Origin: Duganella sp. Root336D2
Lineage (GTDB): Bacteria > Pseudomonadota > Gammaproteobacteria > Burkholderiales > Burkholderiaceae_D
DNA length: 64,000 nucleotides
Assembly: GCF_001425005.1 (NCBI RefSeq)
Contig: NZ_LMDB01000001.1
Span: 126,393-190,392, forward strand
Reading direction: 5' to 3'
Below are positions 47,285 to 55,690 of this stretch, piece by piece (the first letter of the stretch is position 1; every line of letters begins with the position of its first letter). The position numbers were made by a program, and so were the translations under genes. The notes beneath the pieces were generated by a model. The model worked only from the letters and a program-made list of their open reading frames with translations, did not search any database and was not told where the DNA came from.

Positions 47285-48379
47285 CTAGAACTTGATGCCG
47301 ATCACGTTCATCAGGCGATTCAGGTCTCCTTCTTCCTGCATGACTTCAGCCAGGACTTCCGGCAGGGGCATGCGGCCCCACCGGGCGGCACGGCGCAACA
47401 GGAACGGCGTTGGGCTGTGCGGTTCCACCGCCACCAGGTAGTCGGCCAAAGCATCCAGCGTCACATAGGCTTCGTTGCGGTCCCGCCATTGGCCGACGAC
47501 GATCGGCTCCTGCTTTGGCGCTGGTTCCGGCGCCGTTTCAGCAGCCGGCGCTTGCGGCGCTTCCCCAGCGGCGGCTGCCGCGACACTTTCCCGCTGCTCC
47601 GGCTGCAACTGCTGCAGCACGCGCTGGACGGCTTCCAGCGCGCCTTGCAGCTTGCCCAGTTTGGGCGACTGCTCCTGCAATTGATCGTGCAGCATGGCCG
47701 ACATCGAGTGCAGGTAGTCCAGGCTATGCAAAACGGCGGCCCGCGTGACTGCCATTTGCGCACCTTGCGCCGCACCAGCGGCCAGTACATCGGCGCGGGT
47801 CGCCACCGGTTCGCCGCCCGGCGCATCGGCGCCCGCTTCACGCGCCGTCGCCATGCGTTCCCAGTCGGCCAGCGTAGCGCGCGGCGGCTTGAAGCCTTCC
47901 AGCATCAACAACGGCGCCTGGACGCGTACGCTGACGCTGAGCGAGTCGTTCAGCCACTCCAGCGACGCCAGCCGCGCATCGCAATCACCGTCGTCCTCGA
48001 TCAAGGGATGCAGCACCGGCCAATAGCTGCGCAACAGCGCATCCAGCAAACGCAGGCCATGCAGCAAGCCGACGAAGCCGCGCTGGCGCATCCACGCTTC
48101 GGCCAGCCAGACGGCAAGCTGCAAGTCTTTTGAGCGCGTGGCGAGCATCGTGCCGCAGCGCTGTGCCACCTGGTCCCAGTCGGCGTATTTCAGCGGCCGG
48201 TCCCAATGGCCCATGGGCAGGCTCGGGTCGTCCTCTTCGCGCAGCAGGCGGATCTCGGTAAACGCGGAGTCGTCGCGTGCCGGTGGACCGCATGGCGCGT
48301 CTTGCGACACGGGCGCCAGCAACTGGTCCAGCAATTGCTGTTCGGAGGCGCTGACCAGGAAATCGGGGATCGCTTTCAT
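47285..48379 (-). CDS. tssA: Type VI secretion protein TssA (ImpA)
   Basis: A protein of 364 residues with the ImpA N-terminal domain (SQDAPCGPPARDDSAFTEIRLLREEDD...GHWDRPLKYADWDQVAQRCG, then DLQLAVWLAEAW). A middle region of helices leads to an Ala/Pro linker (about 265-290) and a C-terminal domain ending LAEVMQEEGDLNRLMNVIGIKF. TssA primes sheath and tube assembly at the baseplate and may cap the distal end. It starts two bases after the formyltransferase stop, and the frame's upstream extension belongs to that gene's DNA. It is the last gene of the T6SS operon in view. Confidence 0.88.
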   Translation of the reverse strand: MKAIPDFLVSASEQQLLDQLLAPVSQDAPCGPPARDDSAFTEIRLLREEDDPSLPMGHWDRPLKYADWDQVAQRCGTMLATRSKDLQLAVWLAEAWMRQRGFVGLLHGLRLLDALLRSYWPVLHPLIEDDGDCDARLASLEWLNDSLSVSVRVQAPLLMLEGFKPPRATLADWERMATAREAGADAPGGEPVATRADVLAAGAAQGAQMAVTRAAVLHSLDYLHSMSAMLHDQLQEQSPKLGKLQGALEAVQRVLQQLQPEQRESVAAAAAGEAPQAPAAETAPEPAPKQEPIVVGQWRDRNEAYVTLDALADYLVAVEPHSPTPFLLRRAARWGRMPLPEVLAEVMQEEGDLNRLMNVIGIKF

Positions 48380-48381
48380 CG

Positions 48382-49032
48382 CTAAGCCTTTAGGGAAGTG
48401 ACGGCAAGCAGCTTGCCAAGTTGTTGCACCAGGAATTTGGCCGCCAGCGGAGAGGTGCACTTGTGCAGGTCTACCACCGAAGCGGCGGGCGGAAAGTAGA
48501 TCCGCTCCGACAGGGCCACCAGCCGGCCGGTATCGAAACCTTCGTCCACCTCGTGCAAGGCGATCACGGCATGGTCGGAACCATCGTCCAGCAGCGCCTG
48601 GAAGGGATTCGGGCCCGCATAGCCGGATGGCCAGCCGTCGTCGATGCAGGGATGCAGGTTGAAGAAGCCGAAACGGGGAAAACTGCGCAGGCGGGCATCG
48701 ATGCGCTGGCCGAAAGTGGCGGCAATGCACAGGTCGGGGCGCCATTCCTCTTCATATTCACGGTAGAAAAGTTCACTCTTGACGCGCCCTTTGTAGACCG
48801 GCAGTCCATGTGCACCCGCCAACGTCTCCACCATTGCCGCTTCGCAGGCGCTGTGTGGATAAGCCCAGACGCGGCGCGCGGGGCTGACAAAACTGGCGCC
48901 GGCATCGTCGGTGGCAACACCCACCACCATTACCTGCAGCCCGACCGGGCCTTTGAGCAGTTCGCTCAGCACATGAAAACCGCGATAAAAGCTGCCGAAC
49001 AGCGCGATCCTGGCCGGCCTTGTCATGTCCAT
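48382..49032 (-). CDS. Formyltransferase-family protein within the T6SS operon
   Basis: A protein of 216 residues with the N-terminal formyltransferase fold (RIALFGSFYRGFHVLSELLKG). The catalytic Asn-His-Asp set is intact: FNLHPCIDDGWPSGYAG supplies Asn and His, and HEVDEGFDTGRLV supplies Asp, as in methionyl-tRNA formyltransferase. The C-terminal tRNA-binding domain of that enzyme is absent, so a small amino compound or sugar amine is a likelier acceptor of the formyl group from 10-formyl-THF. GAGG before the ATG supports this start. It sits between tssM and tssA, eight bases from the former. Confidence 0.8.
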   Translation of the reverse strand: MDMTRPARIALFGSFYRGFHVLSELLKGPVGLQVMVVGVATDDAGASFVSPARRVWAYPHSACEAAMVETLAGAHGLPVYKGRVKSELFYREYEEEWRPDLCIAATFGQRIDARLRSFPRFGFFNLHPCIDDGWPSGYAGPNPFQALLDDGSDHAVIALHEVDEGFDTGRLVALSERIYFPPAASVVDLHKCTSPLAAKFLVQQLGKLLAVTSLKA

Positions 49033-49039
49033 GCTGCCC

Positions 49040-52000
49040 TCACTCGGCCAGGACCGCCTGCGCCGTGCGGCGCGGCGCTTCATTGGCCCGGGCCGGCTCA
49101 TCCCAGGCGGGCGCCTGCGTCGGCCACGCCAGCGGCCAGGCCAGCGGCGCACGCTTGCCCGGAGCGCTGACCAGCAGGCGCACGAAGACGCGGGCGCGTG
49201 TATCAGGCGCGGCCGGTTCGCTGTGCGCCAGCGGGAATTCGAAACGCAGCAAGGGAACCCGGCCGTCGCCGGCACTGGTGTCGCCGTCGCGGTAGGCGCC
49301 GATAAGGCTGAACAAGGCCCACGGATCGTCGAAGCGGTAGCTGACCGTGCGCGCCTCCACCGTCATGTTCGGATGGCCGGCTTCCGCCTTCGGGACCACG
49401 GTGCCATCGCGCGCCAGGCGCAGGGTCAGCAGCACCGGCATGCCCGGCTCCCAGCGCAAGGCGCGCACCTCGCCCTGCCTTACCGTATTGGCGCCGATCG
49501 CCAGGCTCCATTCGATGATCTTGTTTCCTTCCGACTCCGCCGCGACGTTGACGCGGAACTGCGCCGTCACATCCAGGCCGCCGGCCTGGCCTTCTTCCGC
49601 CGGGAACAGTGGCGCCAGCACCTCGCGCACGCGGCGCCATTGCAGGTCCGCCTGGCGCACCGCGGCACTGGCCACCGGCGCGCCGGGATCGCGCTCGGCG
49701 CGTGCACCTGCGGCGCGCACCCGTTCATACTGGCGCAGCGCCGCCCCTACCTCGTCGACGGCGGCAGCGGGAGTCTCGCTGCCACTGCCGGGCCAGGCCA
49801 CAAACGGCAGGCGCTTGCCGAGGTCGCGGTTATAGGCGTCGGCAAAGCGCTCCCATTCCACCTTGTACTGGTGGGCAGACAGCTCGCGGCAGCGGGCTTG
49901 CAAAGCGTCCTGCAGGCTGGCCAGGCGTTCGGCGAACAGGTCGGCGCCGCGCCGCTGCGTCGCGCGCCCTGCCAGCTTGTCCAGGCAGTTGCCGGCCTCG
50001 ATCTCGCTGCCGCCCTGCAGGATGAAATGCTCCAGTGCGATCAGCGAACTGGTCGGGCTTTTCAGGCGGTAGCGCCGCAAGTCGGCGGCGATACCCTGCC
50101 AGCGCGCCAGCGCCGGTGCACCGGCTGCAGTGGCGCCGGCCAGCGGCAGCACGCCTTCCACCTGTTTGCCGGCCACCTCGATGAACTCCAGCTGTTGCGC
50201 GACGTAGTCCGGCAGGGCGCCTGCATCGCCGCCGGCAAAGGCGTCGGCCAGCGGTCCTTTACCGCCTTTCCACGACAGGAAGCTGCGGTCGCGCGGCTGG
50301 AACACTTCGGCCGCCGTAAAGTAGTCGTCCATGCGCTGCAGGCGGGTCAGCGCGTCGCGCGCCAGCGCCGCATCCAGTTCGGCCAGCGCCGCGCGCGCAC
50401 CCAGTTCCTCAAGGAAGGCGCGCACGCGCAGCGCCGCCGCGCGTTCGGCATCGCTGGCCGCGCCTGGCAAGGCTGCCGGGGCAATACTGGCCGCCTGCGC
50501 CAGCGCATTATGCGTGCTCTCGGCCAGCGCCAGGTCGACCAGGGCTGCGCTGGCGGGCTGCAAGGCGGCCGGCAAATGCAGATAGCTGCCGGCTTGAAAG
50601 GCTTTGCGCGCCTCGGCCATGCTGGCAGCGCGTTCCAATTGGCCTTTGTCCCAGGCCAGCGTGGCGCCGGGCGGCACCTCCGGCAAGCGTGCAGCGGCGC
50701 CCTCTTTCATGTAAGGCTGCGCCAGCAATGCCGATACCGTCTCGTGCAGCAGTTTGCGCTCCGGCGTGAAAGCCCAGTGTCCCTCGCTCCAGGCCAGGCC
50801 GGTGCTGCCGCCATCGATTGCCAGCGGGGTCGCCAGCAGCCCGTCCCATGCAGTCTTGAAGGCCGCGAAGCCTTGCGCCGCCCGTTCCTTCAACTTGCGC
50901 GCCGGCTCCGGCCCGAGCAGCCCATTGCCGGAAATGCGCGCCAGCAGCGCATCGTGGGTGGCCCCCAGGTTGACTGTGCCTTCGCGCATCCAGCCGCCCT
51001 TGGCCGTGGCCAGCATGGCTTTTTCATCGTCCAGGGCGCCCCGCAGCGCTAGCCAGAGCTGCAGCTGCCCCCCCAGTTCGGGGGCGCGGGGCGCGGTCTC
51101 CAGCAGGCCGGCCGTGCTGGCCGCAACTGCCTGTTCGGCACGCAGCAGGCCATTGCCCTCGAACAACCGCCGGTAGAGCGCATGGCTGGCCAGCTTCAGC
51201 GTGCAATAGGCGGCCTGCTGCATCACTGTAGTGTCCAGCGCCGGCAGTTTCTGCGCGGTGGCGCGAAACATCGCTGCCGTGCGCGGCGGCAGCCCTTGCA
51301 GCTGCACGCCGAGCAGGTCGCGCACCGCCAGCGCCAGGTCGTCGCTGGTGGCCGGCGGCGCGCCGGGATCCTGCAGCCGCCGCAGGGCCTGCAGTGCGCC
51401 GTCCAGCCGGTCGAGCTGGTCCAGGTACTGCAGCAGGCCAAGGTACTGCGGCAAGTCTTCCAGGTTGAGGGCGCGCGCCGATCCGGCCGACTCGCTCCAG
51501 CGCGCCGGCAGGCTGCATTGCGCGCCAGGGATCAGCTGTCCGGCAGGATCGCGCGGCACGCCGGTCAGGACCGAAGCCTGCGCCAATGCTGCGCGGCGCA
51601 ACGGTTCGAAAGCATGTTCGGCAAAATCCCTGGCCAGGCGCCGCTGCAGCCGCACATGCAGGTCGTCGAATACGGACCAGGAACCGGGCATGAAGACCGA
51701 GGAGAAACGGCGCGCCCCCAGCTGTTCCAGGCTGCGCAAGGCGTCGACTGTGCGCTGCTGGCCGGCTTGCGCGCTGGGCGTGTCGGCGGCGCCATCGGCC
51801 AGCGCCTGGCGCTGCAGGTACTCGTGTGCCGCGCTGCCTTGCTGCGACAGCTGGATGGTGGCGACCACCAGCCCGACGCTCCACGCCGCCGGCAGCGCCC
51901 ACAGCGCAAGCTGGCCGGCACGGCTCAGCGCCGGTCGCCGCAGGCGCGAGGCGCCGCGCAGCAGGCCCATCTCAGGAAAGATCTTGCGCTCGAAGATATC

Positions 52001-53077
52001 GCGCAGGAAGGCCGGCATGCCCGGCGCCTGCTCCAGCGCCGCCGTGCCGCCCTGCTCCGCCGCCCGGGCCTGGCCCGCCGGCATGGCCGCGCTGCAATCG
52101 CCGCTCAGGAAGATGCCGCGCAACAGGAACGGCTCATGGTAGGCGCTGGGGCGCATCAGCTCCCCGCAGAACAGCTTCAAGCCGGCACGCAAGCGTTCCA
52201 GCTGCGCCGGGAGCAGGAAATAGGCGGAGCTGCCGCCATCGCCGCCCTCCAGCGCACACAGTTCGGCGCAGGCGTCGGCTACGCTGCCGGTCACCTGGTC
52301 CATGGCGGCGTCGACCCATGTTTCCCGGAACGGCGCCACTACTTCATACGGCGCGGCCCAGCCCAGCATGCAGCGGCGCAGTACCTCGGGCAAGGCGGCG
52401 GCAAAGCTGGCAAAGCCGGGCACCTGCTCGCATTCGGTGATGACCAGGTGCAGCGGGAAGCGCAGGGCCAGCCGGTTTTGCGCCAGCCACAGGCGGCGGT
52501 GGATCGCCTTGGCGCGCGCGGCCAGTTCCTGCTGGCCTTGCGCATCGCCGGCCAGCAGGGCCGAACAAGGCAGGGCCAGGACGATGGCGTCGAACGGCCG
52601 CTGCGGGCGGTACTTGCGGCACAGCGCAATAAAGTCGTCCCAGATGCCGGTATTGGCGGCACTGTCCGGATCGGGAGAACCGAGCTGGCTGGCCTGCAAC
52701 TGCGCCACCACGCCCTGGTCGAAGAAATGCCAGCTTACCCCGAGCGCTGCGGCGCGCTGGCTGCTGTCGGCGCTGAGTGCGCTGGGCAGGCCCGATTGCG
52801 CCAGCGGCAGCCCGGCGCCGCTGCCTTCATCCAGCACCAGCGTCCAGCATAGCTTGTAACGTTCGGCACGCGTGGCAAGGCTGCCCTCGATCAGCTCGAG
52901 CGCGGTGCGGAAAGACTGGCGCAGCGAATCGCTGCCGAGTTTTGCGACGGCGGCGCCGGCAGGCTGGCCGGGCCCGCGCAGCGCGGCGCTGACCACCACC
53001 GCCAGCAGGGCCAATACCAGCAGCGTCACCAGCAGCAGGCTGACGATGGCCAGGTTATCGGACAGGAAGTTCAGCAT
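49040..53077 (-). CDS. tssM: Type VI secretion membrane protein TssM (IcmF), P-loop lost
   Basis: A protein of 1345 residues. One N-terminal helix (9-33), a cytoplasmic domain, a second helix near 400-420 (LALWALPAAWSVGLVVATIQL) and a long periplasmic part (about 430-1345) with the IcmF-related and C-terminal beta domains. TssM forms the trans-envelope channel with TssL and TssJ. The nucleotide motif that normally reads GxPGSGKTT is DEGSGAGLP here (83-91), so ATP binding is unlikely. Only one helix precedes the cytoplasmic domain, where two are usual. It overlaps tssL by seven bases. Confidence 0.9.
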   Translation of the reverse strand: MLNFLSDNLAIVSLLLVTLLVLALLAVVVSAALRGPGQPAGAAVAKLGSDSLRQSFRTALELIEGSLATRAERYKLCWTLVLDEGSGAGLPLAQSGLPSALSADSSQRAAALGVSWHFFDQGVVAQLQASQLGSPDPDSAANTGIWDDFIALCRKYRPQRPFDAIVLALPCSALLAGDAQGQQELAARAKAIHRRLWLAQNRLALRFPLHLVITECEQVPGFASFAAALPEVLRRCMLGWAAPYEVVAPFRETWVDAAMDQVTGSVADACAELCALEGGDGGSSAYFLLPAQLERLRAGLKLFCGELMRPSAYHEPFLLRGIFLSGDCSAAMPAGQARAAEQGGTAALEQAPGMPAFLRDIFERKIFPEMGLLRGASRLRRPALSRAGQLALWALPAAWSVGLVVATIQLSQQGSAAHEYLQRQALADGAADTPSAQAGQQRTVDALRSLEQLGARRFSSVFMPGSWSVFDDLHVRLQRRLARDFAEHAFEPLRRAALAQASVLTGVPRDPAGQLIPGAQCSLPARWSESAGSARALNLEDLPQYLGLLQYLDQLDRLDGALQALRRLQDPGAPPATSDDLALAVRDLLGVQLQGLPPRTAAMFRATAQKLPALDTTVMQQAAYCTLKLASHALYRRLFEGNGLLRAEQAVAASTAGLLETAPRAPELGGQLQLWLALRGALDDEKAMLATAKGGWMREGTVNLGATHDALLARISGNGLLGPEPARKLKERAAQGFAAFKTAWDGLLATPLAIDGGSTGLAWSEGHWAFTPERKLLHETVSALLAQPYMKEGAAARLPEVPPGATLAWDKGQLERAASMAEARKAFQAGSYLHLPAALQPASAALVDLALAESTHNALAQAASIAPAALPGAASDAERAAALRVRAFLEELGARAALAELDAALARDALTRLQRMDDYFTAAEVFQPRDRSFLSWKGGKGPLADAFAGGDAGALPDYVAQQLEFIEVAGKQVEGVLPLAGATAAGAPALARWQGIAADLRRYRLKSPTSSLIALEHFILQGGSEIEAGNCLDKLAGRATQRRGADLFAERLASLQDALQARCRELSAHQYKVEWERFADAYNRDLGKRLPFVAWPGSGSETPAAAVDEVGAALRQYERVRAAGARAERDPGAPVASAAVRQADLQWRRVREVLAPLFPAEEGQAGGLDVTAQFRVNVAAESEGNKIIEWSLAIGANTVRQGEVRALRWEPGMPVLLTLRLARDGTVVPKAEAGHPNMTVEARTVSYRFDDPWALFSLIGAYRDGDTSAGDGRVPLLRFEFPLAHSEPAAPDTRARVFVRLLVSAPGKRAPLAWPLAWPTQAPAWDEPARANEAPRRTAQAVLAE

Positions 53078-53847
53078 GGCAGCCCCCTTGCCGCCGGTGC
53101 GGCGGACCAGGCAACTGCCGGCGCCGCAAGCGCGTCACGCACCGGCCACGATTGCCACAGCCAGAACACCTCGGACAGGCCGAGCAGGATCAGCAGCACC
53201 AGTCCCAGCGCCAGGTAGCGCCGGCTCAGGCTCGCCAGGCGCCGCGTGCCCAGGTGCGCCAGCGTACTGGCATAGGGCTGGTCGCTCAGCACCGCGTCGC
53301 GCCCGCCCAGCCCCGGCGCACGCTGGTAGGCGAATTGGAACAGTTCGCGGCGGTAAGCGGCCAGCGGGGCCAAGGTCGGTCCGTCGCGATAGCTGCCCTG
53401 GAATCCGAGCGCCAGCACGTGCAGGAACATGCGCGCCTGGCTGCGCTGGGCCGGCTCGCGCTCGCGCAGCAGCTGGTCGATGTCGGCAAACACGCGCTGG
53501 CCGGCCTGGCTGCTGTGGAACAGCAGCGCCTCCAGCAGCACGTGCTGCCAATACTGGCGGCCGGCCCAATCGGTGTGCAGCAGCACTTCGTCGGCCAGGG
53601 CCGCCTTCAGGTAGCGCGCCTGCGCCGCCGCGTCGGCGCCGCTGCGGCCGGCGACCCGGCCCGCCTCGCGCGCCTGTTCCTCGATCAGGGCACAAAGGCG
53701 CTGGCTCAGCGCATCGGCGCCGGCGCGGCCGTCCGCTTCGCCCAGGCGCACGGCAGCGGCCACCTCCTGCTGCAGCACGCCGACGAAGGCGCGCAACTGG
53801 GCCGAGGCAAAGTCGTCGCCGCCGGCACTGGTGTCGTGGGTAGCCAT
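53071..53847 (-). CDS. tssL: Type VI secretion protein TssL (DotU family)
   Basis: A protein of 258 residues: a cytoplasmic helical domain with RYLKAALADEVLLHTDW and FLHVLALGFQGSYRD, both DotU hallmarks, and a single C-terminal membrane helix (LGLVLLILLGLSEVFWLW, about 208-226) with a short tail. There is no peptidoglycan-binding extension. It anchors the baseplate to TssM. The gene starts two bases after tssK ends and overlaps tssM. Confidence 0.9.
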   Translation of the reverse strand: MATHDTSAGGDDFASAQLRAFVGVLQQEVAAAVRLGEADGRAGADALSQRLCALIEEQAREAGRVAGRSGADAAAQARYLKAALADEVLLHTDWAGRQYWQHVLLEALLFHSSQAGQRVFADIDQLLREREPAQRSQARMFLHVLALGFQGSYRDGPTLAPLAAYRRELFQFAYQRAPGLGGRDAVLSDQPYASTLAHLGTRRLASLSRRYLALGLVLLILLGLSEVFWLWQSWPVRDALAAPAVAWSAAPAARGLPC

Positions 53848-53849
53848 GT

Positions 53850-55175
53850 TCAGTCTTTCACGAAGAGCACCACTTCGCGCGGGCGCCCTGCTTGCGAATG
53901 TTCCAGCAGGTTGCTAAGCAGCAGGTCCTGGCCGGCGACGATAAACTGCGGCGCGGCTTCAATGGCAAACAGGTTCCAGCCGGCGCCGCCGCGCAAACCC
54001 AGTTCCGGTGCGCAGTCGATCGACCAGCGGGCCGCACCCGGCACCCGGCGTTCGGCCAGCGAAGTCGAAACGGTGCGCGAGCCGATCACTGCGCGCTCCA
54101 TCCAGTCCTGCAGGCCGCGCTCGTCCTGGCCGCGCAAGCCGACGACCAGGCGCGCGCCCAGCCAGGCTTCCTCTATCGGCAAGGCGAATACGCGCCCCTC
54201 GTCGCGGAAGGTGTGGCTGCGCCATTCCTGGCTCACCTCGCAGGCCAGGTCCTCCAGGTTGTCCAGCACTTGCTGGAAAGCGCCGTGGCTGTCGGCGTGC
54301 ACGTACACGGGAGGCACCAGCGGCACGGCGCCGGGGCGCAGCGCGCACAGCGGGCCCAGTTGCGCGCAGAGGGCCAGGTAGAGCGGCAGCGGCTGCACCT
54401 GGGGCGCAAAGACGGCCGCTTCCAGCAGCGGCAGGTGCAGCGTCAGGCTGGCCAGGCGCGAGCGCAGTTCCAGCAAGGCCAGCCTTTCTTCCGGCAGCGA
54501 CGACCCGGCTGCACTCTGGCGCGCCAGGAACAGCGCCTTGCTGCGCATCTGCGCTGCCAGCGCCTTGGCGCGTTCCAGCAGCGGCGCCTGCGGCGCCACC
54601 GCCAGCTGCGCCGGCCAGAACGGGGCGCGCCGCACCTCTTCGTTCTCGCGCAGCAGTTGCATCAGCTGCAGCGAAACGTAGGCTGCGCCAGGCACCGTGC
54701 CAGCCATCAGCGCCAGGTTCGACGCCATGCGCGGCACCTCTTCCGCCAGTGCCTCCGACACCTCGTCTTCGACCAGGCTGCCGGCGATGCGGCGGAAACG
54801 GGCCGGCTGGCCCGCCAGCCGCAGCGAGCGCGCGCTGCCCACCGCCAGGTAGACCGGCACTGCCTGCTGCTCCATGGCGCCGCGGTATGGCGCCAGGTCC
54901 AGTTCCAGCGCATGGCCCTGCGCCAGCGCCGCGTTGTAATGCACCGCCATGCCGTCCGGCAGGATAGCCTCGATGGCAGTGATGCGCAGCAGGCCATTGC
55001 CCAGCAGCGCTTCGTCAACCTCGAGGCGGCGCACGCCCCAGGCAGCGGGCTGGCCGGCAAGGGTTTGCCAGCCCACCAGGGCGTCGACCCGCGCGCTCTC
55101 CTGCTGGAAGTGCTGGGGCGCCAGCAGCATGCCCTCATGCCACTGGATATGTTCGGATAAGCGTGCTTCGGCCAT
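53850..55175 (-). CDS. tssK: Type VI secretion baseplate protein TssK
   Basis: A protein of 441 residues, the standard TssK length. The N-terminus (IQWHEGMLLAPQHFQQESARVDALV) is the family signature; the middle is a helical bundle (about 190-310), and the C-terminal domain that contacts TssL and TssM ends in LLSNLLEHSQAGRPREVVLFVKD. TssK trimers link the TssFG wedges to the membrane complex. It is preceded by the tssJ gene with a 14-bp gap. Confidence 0.92.
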   Translation of the reverse strand: MAEARLSEHIQWHEGMLLAPQHFQQESARVDALVGWQTLAGQPAAWGVRRLEVDEALLGNGLLRITAIEAILPDGMAVHYNAALAQGHALELDLAPYRGAMEQQAVPVYLAVGSARSLRLAGQPARFRRIAGSLVEDEVSEALAEEVPRMASNLALMAGTVPGAAYVSLQLMQLLRENEEVRRAPFWPAQLAVAPQAPLLERAKALAAQMRSKALFLARQSAAGSSLPEERLALLELRSRLASLTLHLPLLEAAVFAPQVQPLPLYLALCAQLGPLCALRPGAVPLVPPVYVHADSHGAFQQVLDNLEDLACEVSQEWRSHTFRDEGRVFALPIEEAWLGARLVVGLRGQDERGLQDWMERAVIGSRTVSTSLAERRVPGAARWSIDCAPELGLRGGAGWNLFAIEAAPQFIVAGQDLLLSNLLEHSQAGRPREVVLFVKD

Positions 55176-55189
55176 GGCACTTTCCTCCT

Positions 55190-55681
55190 CTAGTGGGCTG
55201 TACCGGGCTGGATGTCGCTCGCGACAAAGCCCTGGGCGTTCAATTGCAGGACGTAGCCGCCGCGGTCAAGCAGCAGGCGCGCGCGGTGTTCGCCCGGCAC
55301 GGCGTAGTTGGCAAAGGCCAGCGCGGCCCAGGCACGTTCTGCGCCGAAGCGCTTTGGCTCGAGCTGAATCACCTGGCCCGGCGTTATTTCCACCGCCAGC
55401 ACGGTCAGGGCCTCGGGAAAAGTGCGCTGCAGGTCGGCGCGCGCGGCAAAATAGCGGGCGGCAGGCATCGCGGCCAGCGTCTCGAGCACGCTCTTGTCCT
55501 TGACCAGCACCACGTCGACCGCCAGCGCACTATTGCCGTTGGCGTTGTCGGCAGCGGCCAGGGCCAGCGTTTGCCAGCGCGGTGCCTGCGGCCGCGGACC
55601 GCCGGCAAGGTTGGCCAGCGTGCTGCAGCCGGCCAGCAGGATAGCCGCCAGCAGGGGGACGGCAGGCTTCGCATGTTTCAT
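55190..55681 (-). CDS. tssJ: Type VI secretion outer-membrane lipoprotein TssJ
   Basis: A protein of 163 residues with a lipoprotein signal (LLAAILLAGC, lipid Cys at 19) and a beta-sandwich mature part (SALAVDVVLVKDKSVLETLAAM, TVLAVEITPGQVIQL). Length and position upstream of tssK fit TssJ, which ties TssM to the outer membrane. The family is diverse, so the call depends partly on context. Confidence 0.8.
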   Translation of the reverse strand: MKHAKPAVPLLAAILLAGCSTLANLAGGPRPQAPRWQTLALAAADNANGNSALAVDVVLVKDKSVLETLAAMPAARYFAARADLQRTFPEALTVLAVEITPGQVIQLEPKRFGAERAWAALAFANYAVPGEHRARLLLDRGGYVLQLNAQGFVASDIQPGTAH

Positions 55682-55690
55682 GGCGCCTCC

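Noticed and set aside
49025-52852. Long plus-strand frames across tssM
   Set aside because: tssM is intact on the minus strand with family motifs; the plus-strand products are Arg/Gln/Ala-rich mirrors.
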